Part shown: positions 17,567 through 26,835 of the stretch, piece by piece
Numbering within the stretch: position 1 is the stretch's first letter
Layout: the number at the start of each line of letters is the position of its first letter
NCBI RefSeq assembly: GCF_001586785.1
Contig: NZ_LUFH02000025.1
Span: 1-54,896, forward strand
Length of the DNA stretch: 54,896 bases
DNA from: Sphaerospermopsis aphanizomenoides BCCUSP55
GTDB taxonomy: Bacteria > Cyanobacteriota > Cyanobacteriia > Cyanobacteriales > Nostocaceae
Reading direction: 5' to 3'
Made by a program: the position numbers and the translations under genes
Notes under the pieces: model-generated
What the model was told of the DNA's origin: nothing
Database searches by the model: none
Seen by the model: only the letters and a program-made list of their open reading frames with translations

Positions 17567-20437
17567 ATGTTTCATCTCTGGGGTTTATTAGTTATTTTAA
17601 TTACTTGCCCACTCCTGGGGGCAATACCGTTAATTGCTTGGATTACCTACGCTCTCAAGGGCAAGCGATTAGCACAGATTGGTACAGGTAATATTAGCGT
17701 CTCTGCGGCTTTTTATCACGGCGGCAAACTGGTGGGTGTTCTGGCGGTGTTGTCAGAGGCTTTCAAAGGCATTGCAGCGGTATTAATTGCCCGTATTTTC
17801 TTCCCCACTGGCTCGTTTTGGGAATTAGTGGCGCTGATTGCTTTGGTGGTAGGTAGATATGCTTTAGGTCGGGGTGCAGGGACAACAAACGTTGTTTGGG
17901 GAGTGTTTATGCACGATCCCCTAGTGGCCGGATTTGTCAGTTTAGTGGCAGCAATTGGCTTAATTTTTCTCAAATCTCGACAGACGATTAAATTTGGGGT
18001 TTTGATTTTACTACCCCTGCTGGTAGCTGTCCTTTATTCCAATGATTTCCCCAAAATCGTGGCCGCCTTCACATTAGCAGGGTTAGTAGGCTGGATTTAC
18101 AGACAAATCCCCGATGACATGAACTTGCCAGTGGAAGAGGCACATGGGGATACACAGCAGGTCATGGCATATTTGGGCAGTGGTGAACAGGGGATTATTA
18201 CTTTAGATGATGAACTAGAACCAGAGGTATTTGGCGCTAAGGCTGCCACATTATCGCAAATTAAACGCTGGGGTTATCCAGTGCCTAAAGGATGGATACT
18301 TGCACCTTTCGATGATCCTATCTATTTGATTGACTTTCTCCAACCATCCATACTTTCACCCTTGGTAGTGCGTTCCTCTGCTATTGGGGAAGACTCAGAA
18401 CAAGCTTCTGCGGCTGGACAGTACGTTACAGTTTTGAATGTCACCAATAAACAAGAATTAGACGCAGCGATCGCCCAAGTCCAAGCTTCCTATAACAATC
18501 CTGCGGCGGTGCAGTATCGACGTGACCGCAGTGCTAAAGATGAGGCTATGGCCGTACTCATTCAACCACAAGTGCAAAGCGTCTTTTCCGGTGTAGCTTT
18601 CAGTCGTGACCCCATCAGCCAACAAGGTGATGCTGTAGTCATTGAAGCTGTATCTGGCAGTGCTGCACAGGTGGTTTCTGGTAAAGTGACACCAGAACAA
18701 TATCGGGTGTTTGTGGTTGGTGACGATAAGTTATCTACTGTGCAGTTTGAGGGAGAAGGCAAAATTCCCCAACCATTAATCAAGCAAGTAGCCTATTTAG
18801 CCCGCAGATTGGAGAAACGTTATTATGGCATTCCCCAAGATGTAGAGTGGAGTTATGACGGACAAACCTTGTGGGTATTGCAAGCAAGACCCATTACCAC
18901 CTTACTACCCATCTGGACAAGAAAAATTGCCGCTGAAGTCATTCCTGGAGTTATTCACCCCCTCACCTGGTCAATTAATTTGCCCTTAACTTGTGGGATC
19001 TGGGGAGAAATTTTCACTATAGTTTTAGGCGAACGCACCCGTGAGTTAGATTTCACGAAAATGGCAACTCTGCATTACTCCAGAGCTTATTTTAATGCTA
19101 CTTTCTTGGGAGAGATTTTCTTAGAAATGGGATTACCTCCTGAAAGTCTGGAGTTTTTAACTAGAGGTGCGAAAATGAGTAAACCTCCTCTAGCTTCCAC
19201 CTGGGAAAATTTGCCCGGTTTGACCAAATTACTACAGCGAGAAATCAGTTTAGAAACTGAATTTAAAGAAGATTATCGCCAAAAGTTTATTCCTGGACTG
19301 ACAAAGTTAGCAAATGAACTAATTGAGGAATTACAACCGCCTCAATTATTAAGTAGAGTAGACTTAGTGCTTGATTTACTCAACCAAGCTACTTACTACA
19401 GTATTTTATCGCCCTTGAGTGCGGCGATTCGGCAAGCAGTTTCTGGGGTGAAAGATGAACAAATTGACTATAGTATTACTCCAGAAGTGGCATCATTGCG
19501 ATCGCTGCGGCTGTTGGTTGCAGATGCCAAAGAGATTTTACCAAATCCAGATCCAGAAAGAGTTTTTGAACAATTGGCAGAAACTCCAGCAGGGGAAAAA
19601 ATTCTGTACGAATTTGCCGAACTAGTGGAAGATTATGGCTATTTAAGTGAAGTTGGAACAGATATTTCTGTACCGAGATGGAAAGAACAGCCAGAACTAG
19701 TGAGACAATTATTTATCCAATTGATCCAAACCAACGAAACACCAAATCAGGATGATTCTAAAAAACGGCAGCAAGGTTTTGTGCAGAAGCGAGTGGATCT
19801 CAAAGGACGAGTTACAGAAGTTTATTCTCGCTTGTTAGCCGAATTACGCTGGACTTTTTTAGCTTTAGAAAAGATTTGGTTAAAGACAGGTTTCTTACAA
19901 CAAACAGGAGATATCTTCTTTTTAAAATTGGGTGAAGTGCGGCGTTTAGCAGCAAATGCAGATGCAGATTTGAGAAATCAACTGACGGAGATAATAGCCA
20001 ATAGGCGATCGCAATATCTCCAAGATAGTCAAATCACCCAAATTCCCCCTTTAGTCTATGGTTATAATCCTCCCCATCCCATCGAATCACCCATTGATAC
20101 CTCTGACAATATCTTGTTAGGCATTCCCGCTAGTCAAGGTCAAGCCACCGGACAAGTGAAAGTGTTGCGGAATTTACAAGAGGTAGGAGAAATCAACAAA
20201 GAGACAATTCTCGTTGTCCCTTATACAGATTCCGGCTGGGCTCCCATTTTAATGAGAGCCGGGGGAGTAATTGCGGAAGCGGGTGGTAAACTTTCTCATG
20301 GTGCGATAGTTGCCCGTGAGTATGGAATTCCCGCAGTGATGGACGTGCGCGGTGCTACATACCTACTCCAAGATGGTCAGCACGTGAAGATTGATGGTTC
20401 AAAGGGTATTGTAGAACTACAGGAATTTTTCGCTTAA
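17567..20437 (+). CDS. fusion: PlsY-like acyltransferase domain + PEP-synthase-like dikinase
   Basis: 956 residues. Residues 1-185 form a membrane domain with PlsY-type motifs (IGTGNIS at 38-44, HGGKLVGVLAVLSEAFKG at 51-68), the glycerol-3-phosphate acyltransferase layout. Residues 200-445 form a PPDK/PEP-synthase ATP-binding domain (EVFGAKAATLSQIKRWGYPVP, RSSAIGEDSE, FSRDP, QDVEWSYDG, LQARPITTL). A helical middle follows, and the end is a swivelling phosphohistidine domain with catalytic His911 in KLSHGAIVARE. The PEP/pyruvate TIM barrel of true PEP synthase is absent, as in rifampicin phosphotransferases. It may phosphorylate an unknown substrate at the membrane; both activities are inferred from motifs only. 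Confidence 0.8.
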   Translation: MFHLWGLLVILITCPLLGAIPLIAWITYALKGKRLAQIGTGNISVSAAFYHGGKLVGVLAVLSEAFKGIAAVLIARIFFPTGSFWELVALIALVVGRYALGRGAGTTNVVWGVFMHDPLVAGFVSLVAAIGLIFLKSRQTIKFGVLILLPLLVAVLYSNDFPKIVAAFTLAGLVGWIYRQIPDDMNLPVEEAHGDTQQVMAYLGSGEQGIITLDDELEPEVFGAKAATLSQIKRWGYPVPKGWILAPFDDPIYLIDFLQPSILSPLVVRSSAIGEDSEQASAAGQYVTVLNVTNKQELDAAIAQVQASYNNPAAVQYRRDRSAKDEAMAVLIQPQVQSVFSGVAFSRDPISQQGDAVVIEAVSGSAAQVVSGKVTPEQYRVFVVGDDKLSTVQFEGEGKIPQPLIKQVAYLARRLEKRYYGIPQDVEWSYDGQTLWVLQARPITTLLPIWTRKIAAEVIPGVIHPLTWSINLPLTCGIWGEIFTIVLGERTRELDFTKMATLHYSRAYFNATFLGEIFLEMGLPPESLEFLTRGAKMSKPPLASTWENLPGLTKLLQREISLETEFKEDYRQKFIPGLTKLANELIEELQPPQLLSRVDLVLDLLNQATYYSILSPLSAAIRQAVSGVKDEQIDYSITPEVASLRSLRLLVADAKEILPNPDPERVFEQLAETPAGEKILYEFAELVEDYGYLSEVGTDISVPRWKEQPELVRQLFIQLIQTNETPNQDDSKKRQQGFVQKRVDLKGRVTEVYSRLLAELRWTFLALEKIWLKTGFLQQTGDIFFLKLGEVRRLAANADADLRNQLTEIIANRRSQYLQDSQITQIPPLVYGYNPPHPIESPIDTSDNILLGIPASQGQATGQVKVLRNLQEVGEINKETILVVPYTDSGWAPILMRAGGVIAEAGGKLSHGAIVAREYGIPAVMDVRGATYLLQDGQHVKIDGSKGIVELQEFFA

Positions 20438-20448
20438 CAGCCTTTGTT

Positions 20449-20490
20449 GGGTGTAGGAAAGGTATTTTTTTCCTGCGCCCTTTTCTTCTT
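20449..20490 (+). terminator. strong intrinsic terminator of the fusion gene
   Basis: GGGTGTAGGAAA (20449-20460) pairs with TTTCCTGCGCCC (20469-20480) as a 12-base stem with two G-U pairs in RNA, followed by TTTTCTTCTT. It starts 11 bases after the stop codon. Confidence 0.8.
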
Positions 20491-20538
20491 GATTGATATA
20501 ACGTGAGTTTGACCAAGAATTATTAACCGCTCTCCAAA

Positions 20539-20561
20539 CCTCTCCCCTGCAAGGAGAGAGG
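20539..20561. repeat. CCTCTCC/GGAGAGAGG hairpin repeat
   Basis: CCTCTCC at 20539-20545 and GGAGAGAGG at 20553-20561 form a compact hairpin, of a type I remember as frequent between cyanobacterial genes. It lies just outside the left end of the palindromic element at 20570. Confidence 0.6.
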
Positions 20562-20569
20562 CTTTAAAA

Positions 20570-20778
20570 CCTCACAGGTGTAGGTTTTTTACATTGTCGT
20601 GAGGGCAAGACTTAGGGGACAAGGAAGGACAGTGGACAAGGGAGGAAACCCGTACAAAATTATATTCTCTTGGTAACAAAAAGACCATTGTGCCAAGAAA
20701 ATCTTCCTTGTCTACCTTCCCTCCTTGTCTTCCCACTCTGGCCTGAACAGATAATATTAAAAACCTACCCTTGTGAGG
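20570..20778. mobile_element. MITE-like palindromic element, about 209 bp
   Basis: The first 20 bases (CCTCACAGGTGTAGGTTTTT) match the reverse complement of the last 20 (20759-20778) at 18 positions. The pairing continues inward: purine-rich GGACAAGGAAGG/GACAAGGGAGG blocks on the left face CCTTCCCTCCTTGTC blocks on the right, and the centre has TTCTCTTGG facing CCAAGAAAA. The whole element could fold as one long imperfect hairpin. It has no coding capacity. Confidence 0.7.
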
Positions 20779-20829
20779 GGCTGCTCCCCTGCTCCTTGTT
20801 CCTCTTCACTGTCACCTGCCACCTAATTT

Positions 20830-22128
20830 ATGTTTAAACTAGTTTATAAAAATAGAAGCGATAGAGCAGAGCGTACTGCCGCAGGAAATCGTACAATTCC
20901 CGTTTGGGAAATTTTGTCAATGGCGGTAGAAACGTTGTGGAGTAATAAATTACGCACAGGATTAACCATGTTGGGTGTAATTATTGGCATTGCTTCAGTG
21001 ATTGCCATTACTTCTGTTGGTCAAGGTGTGCAGAAGAGTACAGAGCAACAAATACAAGCATTAGGACCTGATGTACTTTCTGTATTTTCTGGTGCAGCCA
21101 GAAGTGGAAATATTAGTCAAGGATTTGGTTCGAGTAGTACCTTAACTTGGGATGATGCTAAAGCGATCGCACAGCAAGCTCCTTCTGCTCAACTGGTATC
21201 TGCTTATCTACAACGCAATGCTCAAGTAGTTTATGAAAGTCAAAATAACTCCACAAGAATTTATGGCACAGATATCAACTACCCAGAAGTCAGAGATATT
21301 CAAATCCAAAACGGTAGATATTTTAATCAGGAAGAACTAGAAATAGCAAAGGAAGTTGCTGTTCTTGGGCCTACAGTTGAAAGTTCTCTGTTTCAGTCAG
21401 GTGTAAATCCCATAGGTCAAAAAATCCGCATTCAAGGAGAAGCTTATGAAGTGATTGGGGTAACAGAACCTAAAGGTTCTCAAGGAGGTACAGATAGAGA
21501 TGACCAAATTCTTATTCCCCTCACCACCATGTCAGCTAGATTAGTGGGGAATAATGCCCTATCAGGTGTTTCTGTTAATTCAATATTAATCAAAGCTGCT
21601 AATCAAGAACAGTTAGACGCTGTGCAGTTTCAAGTGACTAATCTCTTACGTTTGCGTCACAATATTTACCCACCACAACCCGACGATTTTCGGATTACTA
21701 ACCAAGCAGATATTATTAGCACCTTTACTAATATTGTGGGTTTATTTACCATCATGATAGTTGCAATTGCAGGTATTTCCTTAGTAGTTGGTGGCATTGG
21801 TATTGCTAATATTATGTTAGTGTCCGTTGTAGAAAGGACAAGAGAAATCGGCATTCGTAAAGCTGTAGGAGCTACCAATTCAGCAATTCTCAATCAATTT
21901 TTAGCAGAAGCAATAGTTATTTCGGTAGTTGGTGGAGGTATTGGGATGGGGACAGGGATTTTAATTGCTTTTATGGCCGCAACAATTTTTAAATTTCCCT
22001 TTGTTATTTCTACATTATCAGTAATTACAGGCTTAGGACTTTCATTAACCGTCGGTTTAATAGCTGGAGTTATTCCCGCCAGAAATGCAGCTAAATTAGA
22101 CCCAATCAATGCCTTAAGAAGCGATTAA
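20830..22128 (+). CDS. ABC transporter permease, MacB/DevC type
   Basis: 432 residues. One N-terminal membrane helix (SNKLRTGLTMLGVIIGIASVIAI, about 40-62) is followed by a MacB periplasmic core domain of about 220 residues. Three FtsX-type helices follow near the C-terminus (about 300-330, 350-385, 390-420), with the family pattern GGIGIANIMLVSVVERTREIGIRKAVGA. This is the mechanotransmission permease of MacAB/DevBCA exporters, which push a substrate through a periplasmic adaptor to a TolC-like channel. It pairs with the ATPase 76 bases downstream; this module has no adaptor of its own and may share the DevB-like protein at 23967. Confidence 0.9.
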   Translation: MFKLVYKNRSDRAERTAAGNRTIPVWEILSMAVETLWSNKLRTGLTMLGVIIGIASVIAITSVGQGVQKSTEQQIQALGPDVLSVFSGAARSGNISQGFGSSSTLTWDDAKAIAQQAPSAQLVSAYLQRNAQVVYESQNNSTRIYGTDINYPEVRDIQIQNGRYFNQEELEIAKEVAVLGPTVESSLFQSGVNPIGQKIRIQGEAYEVIGVTEPKGSQGGTDRDDQILIPLTTMSARLVGNNALSGVSVNSILIKAANQEQLDAVQFQVTNLLRLRHNIYPPQPDDFRITNQADIISTFTNIVGLFTIMIVAIAGISLVVGGIGIANIMLVSVVERTREIGIRKAVGATNSAILNQFLAEAIVISVVGGGIGMGTGILIAFMAATIFKFPFVISTLSVITGLGLSLTVGLIAGVIPARNAAKLDPINALRSD

Positions 22129-22132
22129 AAAA

Positions 22133-22172
22133 CTCTGCGTTCCTCTGCGCTTACCTCTGCGTTCCTCTGCGT
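22133..22172. repeat. CTCTGCG short repeats
   Basis: Four to five CTCTGCGTT/CCTCTGCG units fill most of the gap between the permease and ATPase genes. The same unit is seen at about 14111-14143 and 14750-14772, and in reverse at about 48410-48435. Confidence 0.85.
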
Positions 22173-22204
22173 TTCAAATTAACTCATCAATTCCCCTCCC
22201 AGAT

Positions 22205-22876
22205 ATGACAACAATGATTTGGTTAGAATCAATCACCAAAACCTACCATTTAGGAGAAATTGATGTTCCCATACTTAAAGGAATTCAACTTTCTATTGAA
22301 GAAGGAGAATATGTCGCTATTATGGGTGCATCTGGTTCTGGTAAATCTACACTGATGAATATTTTAGGATGCTTAGATCGTCCCTCCACTGGAAATTATA
22401 TTTTTGAAGGGAGAAATTTGACTACTTTTGATGATGATGAATTAGCTTATATTCGCAATCAAAGAATAGGTTTTGTGTTCCAGCAATTTAACCTTTTAGC
22501 ACGTTCAACAGCCCTAGAAAATGTCATGCTTCCCATGATTTATGCCAATATACCCAAGCCTAAACGCCGTCAAAGAGCGATGGAAGCATTAAACCGAGTT
22601 GGATTAGGAGATCGCATTGCTAACCGTCCTAGTCAACTCTCAGGAGGACAACAACAACGAGTGGCGATCGCACGTGCTTTAGTTAACCGACCTGCATTAG
22701 TTTTAGCAGATGAACCCACAGGAGCGTTAGATACAGAAACTTCTTATGAAGTCATGAATTTATTAACAGAATTAAATCAGCAAGGTATCACGATTGTCAT
22801 TGTCACTCATGAGCCAGATATTGCTGCTCAAACTAAAAGAATTATTCGAGTTCAGGATGGTTTAATTGTTGGTTAA
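22205..22876 (+). CDS. ABC transporter ATPase, MacB/DevA type
   Basis: 223 residues with every nucleotide-binding motif: Walker [10 protein letters not shown] (about 42-50), Q-loop FVFQQFNLL, signature [15 protein letters not shown], Walker [13 protein letters not shown] and the H-loop VTHEP. The sequence is typical of the LolD/MacB/DevA group that partners MacB-type permeases. It should power the permease encoded directly upstream. Either of two nearby ATG codons (22205, 22214) could be used. Confidence 0.92.
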   Translation: MTTMIWLESITKTYHLGEIDVPILKGIQLSIEEGEYVAIMGASGSGKSTLMNILGCLDRPSTGNYIFEGRNLTTFDDDELAYIRNQRIGFVFQQFNLLARSTALENVMLPMIYANIPKPKRRQRAMEALNRVGLGDRIANRPSQLSGGQQQRVAIARALVNRPALVLADEPTGALDTETSYEVMNLLTELNQQGITIVIVTHEPDIAAQTKRIIRVQDGLIVG

Positions 22877-22930
22877 TTTTTCCGAGTCCTGTTTCCTGTT
22901 CTTGACATCTCCATCAACATTCGTTAAATT

Positions 22931-22952
22931 AATAAGTGGCTACACACTTATT
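22931..22952. promoter_or_regulatory. inverted-repeat operator before tetR
   Basis: AATAAGTG (22931-22938), six bases, then CACTTATT (22945-22952): a perfect 8-base inverted repeat ending one base before the preferred ATG of the TetR gene. A site of this size and position is typical of TetR autorepression. A related site lies just after tetR at 23593. Confidence 0.7.
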
Positions 22953-22953
22953 T

Positions 22954-23547
22954 ATGGCGCGTACACCCAAAATTACCAATCAGCAAATTTTAGATGCAGC
23001 CCGTGAAATCTTTCTCCAACAGGGTTTTAGTGCTTCAACCTTAGAAATTGCTCAAAAAGCAGGAATTTCAGAAGCGTCTATTTTTAAACGCTTTTCTACC
23101 AAAGAAGAACTTTTCTTTGCCTCAATGGGAATTCCGGAAAAACCTCCCTGGGTGCAAGAAATTACTTCTTTGTCTGGAAAAGGAAATCTGAAGGAAAATC
23201 TGATTCAGATATGTATTCAGGTTTTAGAGTTTAATCGTCAAGTAGTACCACGATTAATGATGTTGCGATCGCGTGGTAATGCCGTACCAGAAATGATTAA
23301 TAGGCCAGATTCCAGACCTGTGAGGGATCTGAAGACATTTACTCATTTTCTAGAGAGAGAAATTGAACAAGGACGACTGCGCCCCAGCGACCCCCAAACT
23401 ATTGCTATGATATTGTTAGGTTCACTGATGAATTATGTGTTCTTGGAACAGATTCACACTTCAAAAGATATACCCACAGATGACAAAGTATTTGTCCAGC
23501 ATCTTGTAGATATCGTTTGGCAGGGAATTTCACCTTCTGAAGATTAG
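22954..23547 (+). CDS. TetR/AcrR family transcriptional regulator
   Basis: 197 residues from the ATG at 22954; a GTG at 22936 would read through the operator and is less likely. The N-terminal helix-turn-helix is clear (ITNQQILDAAREIFLQQGF, then TLEIAQKAGISEASIFKRFSTKEELF, residues 7-51). The C-terminal ligand-binding half is helical and not classifiable by eye. It sits between the two ABC modules, and matching inverted repeats lie on both sides, so it most likely represses itself and the adaptor-permease-ATPase operon downstream until an effector, perhaps the exported compound, binds. Confidence 0.9.
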   Translation: MARTPKITNQQILDAAREIFLQQGFSASTLEIAQKAGISEASIFKRFSTKEELFFASMGIPEKPPWVQEITSLSGKGNLKENLIQICIQVLEFNRQVVPRLMMLRSRGNAVPEMINRPDSRPVRDLKTFTHFLEREIEQGRLRPSDPQTIAMILLGSLMNYVFLEQIHTSKDIPTDDKVFVQHLVDIVWQGISPSED

Positions 23548-23592
23548 TTGCATAATGCAAAAAAAATCAATGTATCTTTGTTTTAGGCAATT

Positions 23593-23606
23593 AATAAGTG
23601 ATTACT
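23593..23606. promoter_or_regulatory. second candidate TetR operator
   Basis: TAAGT-GATT-ACTTA inverted repeat within AATTAATAAGTGATTACTTA, sharing the left arm AATTAATAAGTG with the operator before tetR. It lies 46 bases after the tetR stop and about 360 bases before the adaptor gene. The rest of 23548-23966 has no gene; AGGAG at about 23955 serves the adaptor start. Confidence 0.55.
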
Positions 23607-23966
23607 TACATTTTATTTGCTGGTTATGATAGTCAAACCTCAGGAGGAAGGGCTGAGAAGGAGGATTTTTTTAATTACCAATAAGGACAGACTTAAGTAA
23701 TAACACTAATTGCAAAAAACAATTTTTATGCGATCTTATACAAAGAATATACACACTTTGATTTTTTCAATTAGAAATATAAAACCTAAAATGGCATAAA
23801 TTTTTCTCAAAACAACTAACTAAAAGTAACCCAATCAGGTGATGGCACACTCAATCTTGAGGTAATAGTTTAAAGAAAAAATCATGAGTAATATCATTTT
23901 CGTTTGGCTCAAGGTCATATTTATTTGGAAACTGAATAGGGAATAGGGAATTAGGAGTTTTATACG

Positions 23967-25433
23967 ATGACTACTTACATAGAAATTCCGCTGATTGGCA
24001 AAAAAATTAAATACCCATTTCGCTGGTTTATGGGGTTAATGGCATCTGGTATTTTGATAGTTGGTACAACCACAGCTTTAAAAATAGCGAATCCAGAAAA
24101 CCGTAGAGAAGACATTACTAAACTCACTGTTCCAGTTGCAGCAAAAAGTGTCACAGTGAGAATTACCGCTAGTGGAAAAGTACAACCAGTACAAAGCGTA
24201 AATATCAGTCCCAAAAATCCGGGAATTATTACTGAATTGGAAGTTGAACAGGGTCAAAAAGTCCAAAAAGGGCAAATTATTGCTCGCATGGATAATTCCG
24301 AAATTAGAATGCAAATTCTCCAATATCAAGCCAACTTAGATCAAGCCAAAGCACAATTAGCGGAGAGTCAAGCGGGGAGTCGTTCTGAAGAAATAGCTGA
24401 AGGGAAGGCACGTTTAGCACAAGCTGTAGCCCAGCTAGCTATAATTCGGGCTGGGAATCGTTCTCAGGACATTGATCAAGCTAAGGCTGCTGTAGATTCA
24501 GCTAAAGCCCAGGTGGAGTTAACTCAAGCCAGAGTCAGACGTTATCAGAGTTTAGCTAAACAAGGGGCTATTTCCCAAGATTCTTTAGATCAATATATCA
24601 GTGAAGATAAAAGGGCAAAAGCCAGTTTAGAAGAAGCTCAACGTCAATTATCACTGCAAAAAGCTGGCAACCGCAACGAAGAGATTACAAGGCAAGAAGC
24701 CGTAGTTGCTCAAGAACGGGAAGGACTGCGAAAACTGCAAAATGGCAGCCGTCCGGAAGAAATTGCCAGATTAAAAGCTGCTGTAGCTGCGGCTACGGCG
24801 CAATTAAAACAGCAACAAGTACAGCTAGAAGATACCATTATTCGCGCTCCTTTTGCGGGGATTGTAACGCAAAAATACGCAAATATAGGGGCTTTTGTGA
24901 CACCAACAACATCGGCTTCTAGCAGTACATCAGCAACTTCTAGTTCCATCGTCGCCTTAGCCACAGGTTTAGAAGTTTTAGCTCAAATTCCTGAAGCTGA
25001 TATTGGCAGAATTAAGCAGGGGCAGCAGGTGGAAATTGTCGCTGATGCTTATCCAGATCAAGTTTTTAAAGGTCGTGTCCGTCTGATAGCACCGGAAGCA
25101 GTAGTAGAACAAGGTGTCACATCTTTTCAAGTGAGAGTAGCAATTGAAACTGGTGCGGATAAACTGCGTTCTGGTTTAAATGTGAATTTAACGTTTTTGG
25201 GCGATCGCATTAACGATGCTTTAACCATACCAACTGTGGCAATTCTCACTGAAAATGGTCAAACTGGCGTACTGATACCAGATGCAAATAATCAACCTCA
25301 GTTTCGAGAAATTACAATTGGAGCGCAAATTAAAGACGAAACTCAGGTTTTAGAGGGAATAAAACAGGGTGATTTGGTCTTTGTAAACCCACCCAAAGAC
25401 TACAAAATGCAACAAGAAAGAGGTGACAGGTGA
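23967..25433 (+). CDS. HlyD/DevB family membrane-fusion protein
   Basis: 488 residues. One N-terminal membrane helix (about 17-40) is followed by a lipoyl half-motif (SGKVQPVQSVNISPKNPG, then GQKVQKGQIIARMD). A long alpha-helical hairpin (about 115-290) contains three similar AGxRxEEI-type repeats (SRSEEIAEGKARLAQA, NRNEEITRQEAVVAQ, SRPEEIARLKAAVAA). The second lipoyl half is IRAPFAGIVTQKYANIGAFV, followed by beta-barrel and membrane-proximal domains. It bridges the inner-membrane permease to a TolC-like outer-membrane channel. The last residues (GDR, stop) are read from a period-7 CAGGTGA repeat that has run into the gene's end. Confidence 0.92.
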   Translation: MTTYIEIPLIGKKIKYPFRWFMGLMASGILIVGTTTALKIANPENRREDITKLTVPVAAKSVTVRITASGKVQPVQSVNISPKNPGIITELEVEQGQKVQKGQIIARMDNSEIRMQILQYQANLDQAKAQLAESQAGSRSEEIAEGKARLAQAVAQLAIIRAGNRSQDIDQAKAAVDSAKAQVELTQARVRRYQSLAKQGAISQDSLDQYISEDKRAKASLEEAQRQLSLQKAGNRNEEITRQEAVVAQEREGLRKLQNGSRPEEIARLKAAVAAATAQLKQQQVQLEDTIIRAPFAGIVTQKYANIGAFVTPTTSASSSTSATSSSIVALATGLEVLAQIPEADIGRIKQGQQVEIVADAYPDQVFKGRVRLIAPEAVVEQGVTSFQVRVAIETGADKLRSGLNVNLTFLGDRINDALTIPTVAILTENGQTGVLIPDANNQPQFREITIGAQIKDETQVLEGIKQGDLVFVNPPKDYKMQQERGDR

Positions 25434-25535
25434 CAGGTAACAGTAGAAGAGTAGAGAGTCAGGAGTCAACAGTTAAATAGAGAAGTAAGAATAATTCTGA
25501 AAATCCAAAATCCAAAATCTAAAATCTAAAATAGT

Positions 25536-26753
25536 ATGAATTTCTTAGAAAGTGTGCAAATGGCGGGTAAAACCTTACTCGCTAATAAATTACGTAGCGC
25601 CCTAACAATGCTGGGTATTATTATCGGTAATGGTTCAGTAATTGCGATGATTGGAATTGGAGAAGGGGGACAAAAATTTGTAGCTAATCAACTAAATTCT
25701 TTGGGTCCAAATGTTGTCTTTGTAATTCCAGGTAACGAAGAAACTCAAAGGGTTTCTAGAGATGTAACAAGAACTTTGGTTTTAGAAGATGCGAATGCAA
25801 TTGAAACTCAAGTACCGACAATAGCAGCAACTACAGCCGAATTAAATAGTAGACAGGTAGTTACTTATAAAAACAGAAATACCGATGTCAATATTATCGG
25901 CACAACTCCTAGTTTTTTGAAAGTACGTGATTTTGAAGTAGCCACAGGCAGGTTTTTTACTGACATAGATATGAAGCGCAGTAACCAAGTTGTGGTGTTA
26001 GGTGCAAAATTAAAAGAAAAACTTTTTGGTAATACTAATCCTATTAGTCAACAAATACGAATCAAAAATGCTAGTTTTCAAGTAATTGGAGTGTTAACGG
26101 ATAAAGGTTCAAATTTGGGTGTAGATTACGATGATTCGGCATTAGTACCGATTATCACAACCGCAAATCGACTAGTAGGAAAAACTTCTCCCTATGGACT
26201 AGAAGTAACCTATATTGTTGCTTCAGCCAAAGATGCCGATAGTGTGGATGCAGCAGAGTTTCAAATTACTAATTTACTACGACAACGACATAAATTAGTG
26301 GGTGAAGATGACTTTACTATTCGTACACAAAAAGATGCTTTAAAAACAGTAGGTCAAATTTCCTCTGCATTGACGACTATGCTGGCTGCTATTGCTGGTA
26401 TTTCTCTATTTGTTGGTGGCATTGGGATTATGAATATTATGCTGGTTTCTGTCACCGAACGCACCCAAGAAATTGGTTTAAGAAAAGCAATTGGTGCTAC
26501 CCAGCAAGACATTTTACTTCAGTTCATTATTGAAGCAGTAATTGTTTCTGTAATTGGCGGTGTATTGGGTACTACGCTTGGAGTTGGTTGCATAATATTG
26601 GTATCATCTCTGACTCCTTTAGAAGCAAGTATTTCCATTGTTTCAATTACAATGGCTGTGGGTATTTCTGGTGGAATTGGTTTATTTTTCGGCGTAGTTC
26701 CTGCTCGTCGTGCAGCGCAACTTGATCCTATTGTGGCGTTAAGGAGTGCGTAA
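25536..26753 (+). CDS. ABC transporter permease, DevC/MacB type
   Basis: 405 residues with the same plan as the permease at 20830: first helix ANKLRSALTMLGIIIGNGSVIAMIGI (about 15-40), MacB periplasmic core domain, and three C-terminal FtsX helices with GGIGIMNIMLVSVTERTQEIGLRKAIGA. It follows the adaptor gene by 102 bases and precedes its ATPase, the devB-devC-devA order known from heterocyst glycolipid export in Anabaena. The cargo here is unknown. It resembles the first permease closely enough to suggest an old duplication. Confidence 0.92.
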   Translation: MNFLESVQMAGKTLLANKLRSALTMLGIIIGNGSVIAMIGIGEGGQKFVANQLNSLGPNVVFVIPGNEETQRVSRDVTRTLVLEDANAIETQVPTIAATTAELNSRQVVTYKNRNTDVNIIGTTPSFLKVRDFEVATGRFFTDIDMKRSNQVVVLGAKLKEKLFGNTNPISQQIRIKNASFQVIGVLTDKGSNLGVDYDDSALVPIITTANRLVGKTSPYGLEVTYIVASAKDADSVDAAEFQITNLLRQRHKLVGEDDFTIRTQKDALKTVGQISSALTTMLAAIAGISLFVGGIGIMNIMLVSVTERTQEIGLRKAIGATQQDILLQFIIEAVIVSVIGGVLGTTLGVGCIILVSSLTPLEASISIVSITMAVGISGGIGLFFGVVPARRAAQLDPIVALRSA

Positions 26754-26835
26754 ATAATTCGTAATTCGTAATAGTGCCTCCGGCTCCCGTAAGGGATACG
26801 TAATTCGTAATTTTAAAGAAAAGGAATAAAATTCT

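Noticed and set aside
17716-17973. Antisense open frames inside the PlsY/PEP-synthase fusion gene (and similar ones inside pgi, the MR/MLE epimerase and ABC genes)
   Set aside because: Shadow frames of clearly coding plus-strand sequence with family motifs.
22936-22953. GTG start for the TetR regulator
   Set aside because: It would put the perfect inverted repeat inside the gene; TetR proteins normally begin close to the ATG at 22954, directly before the helix-turn-helix.
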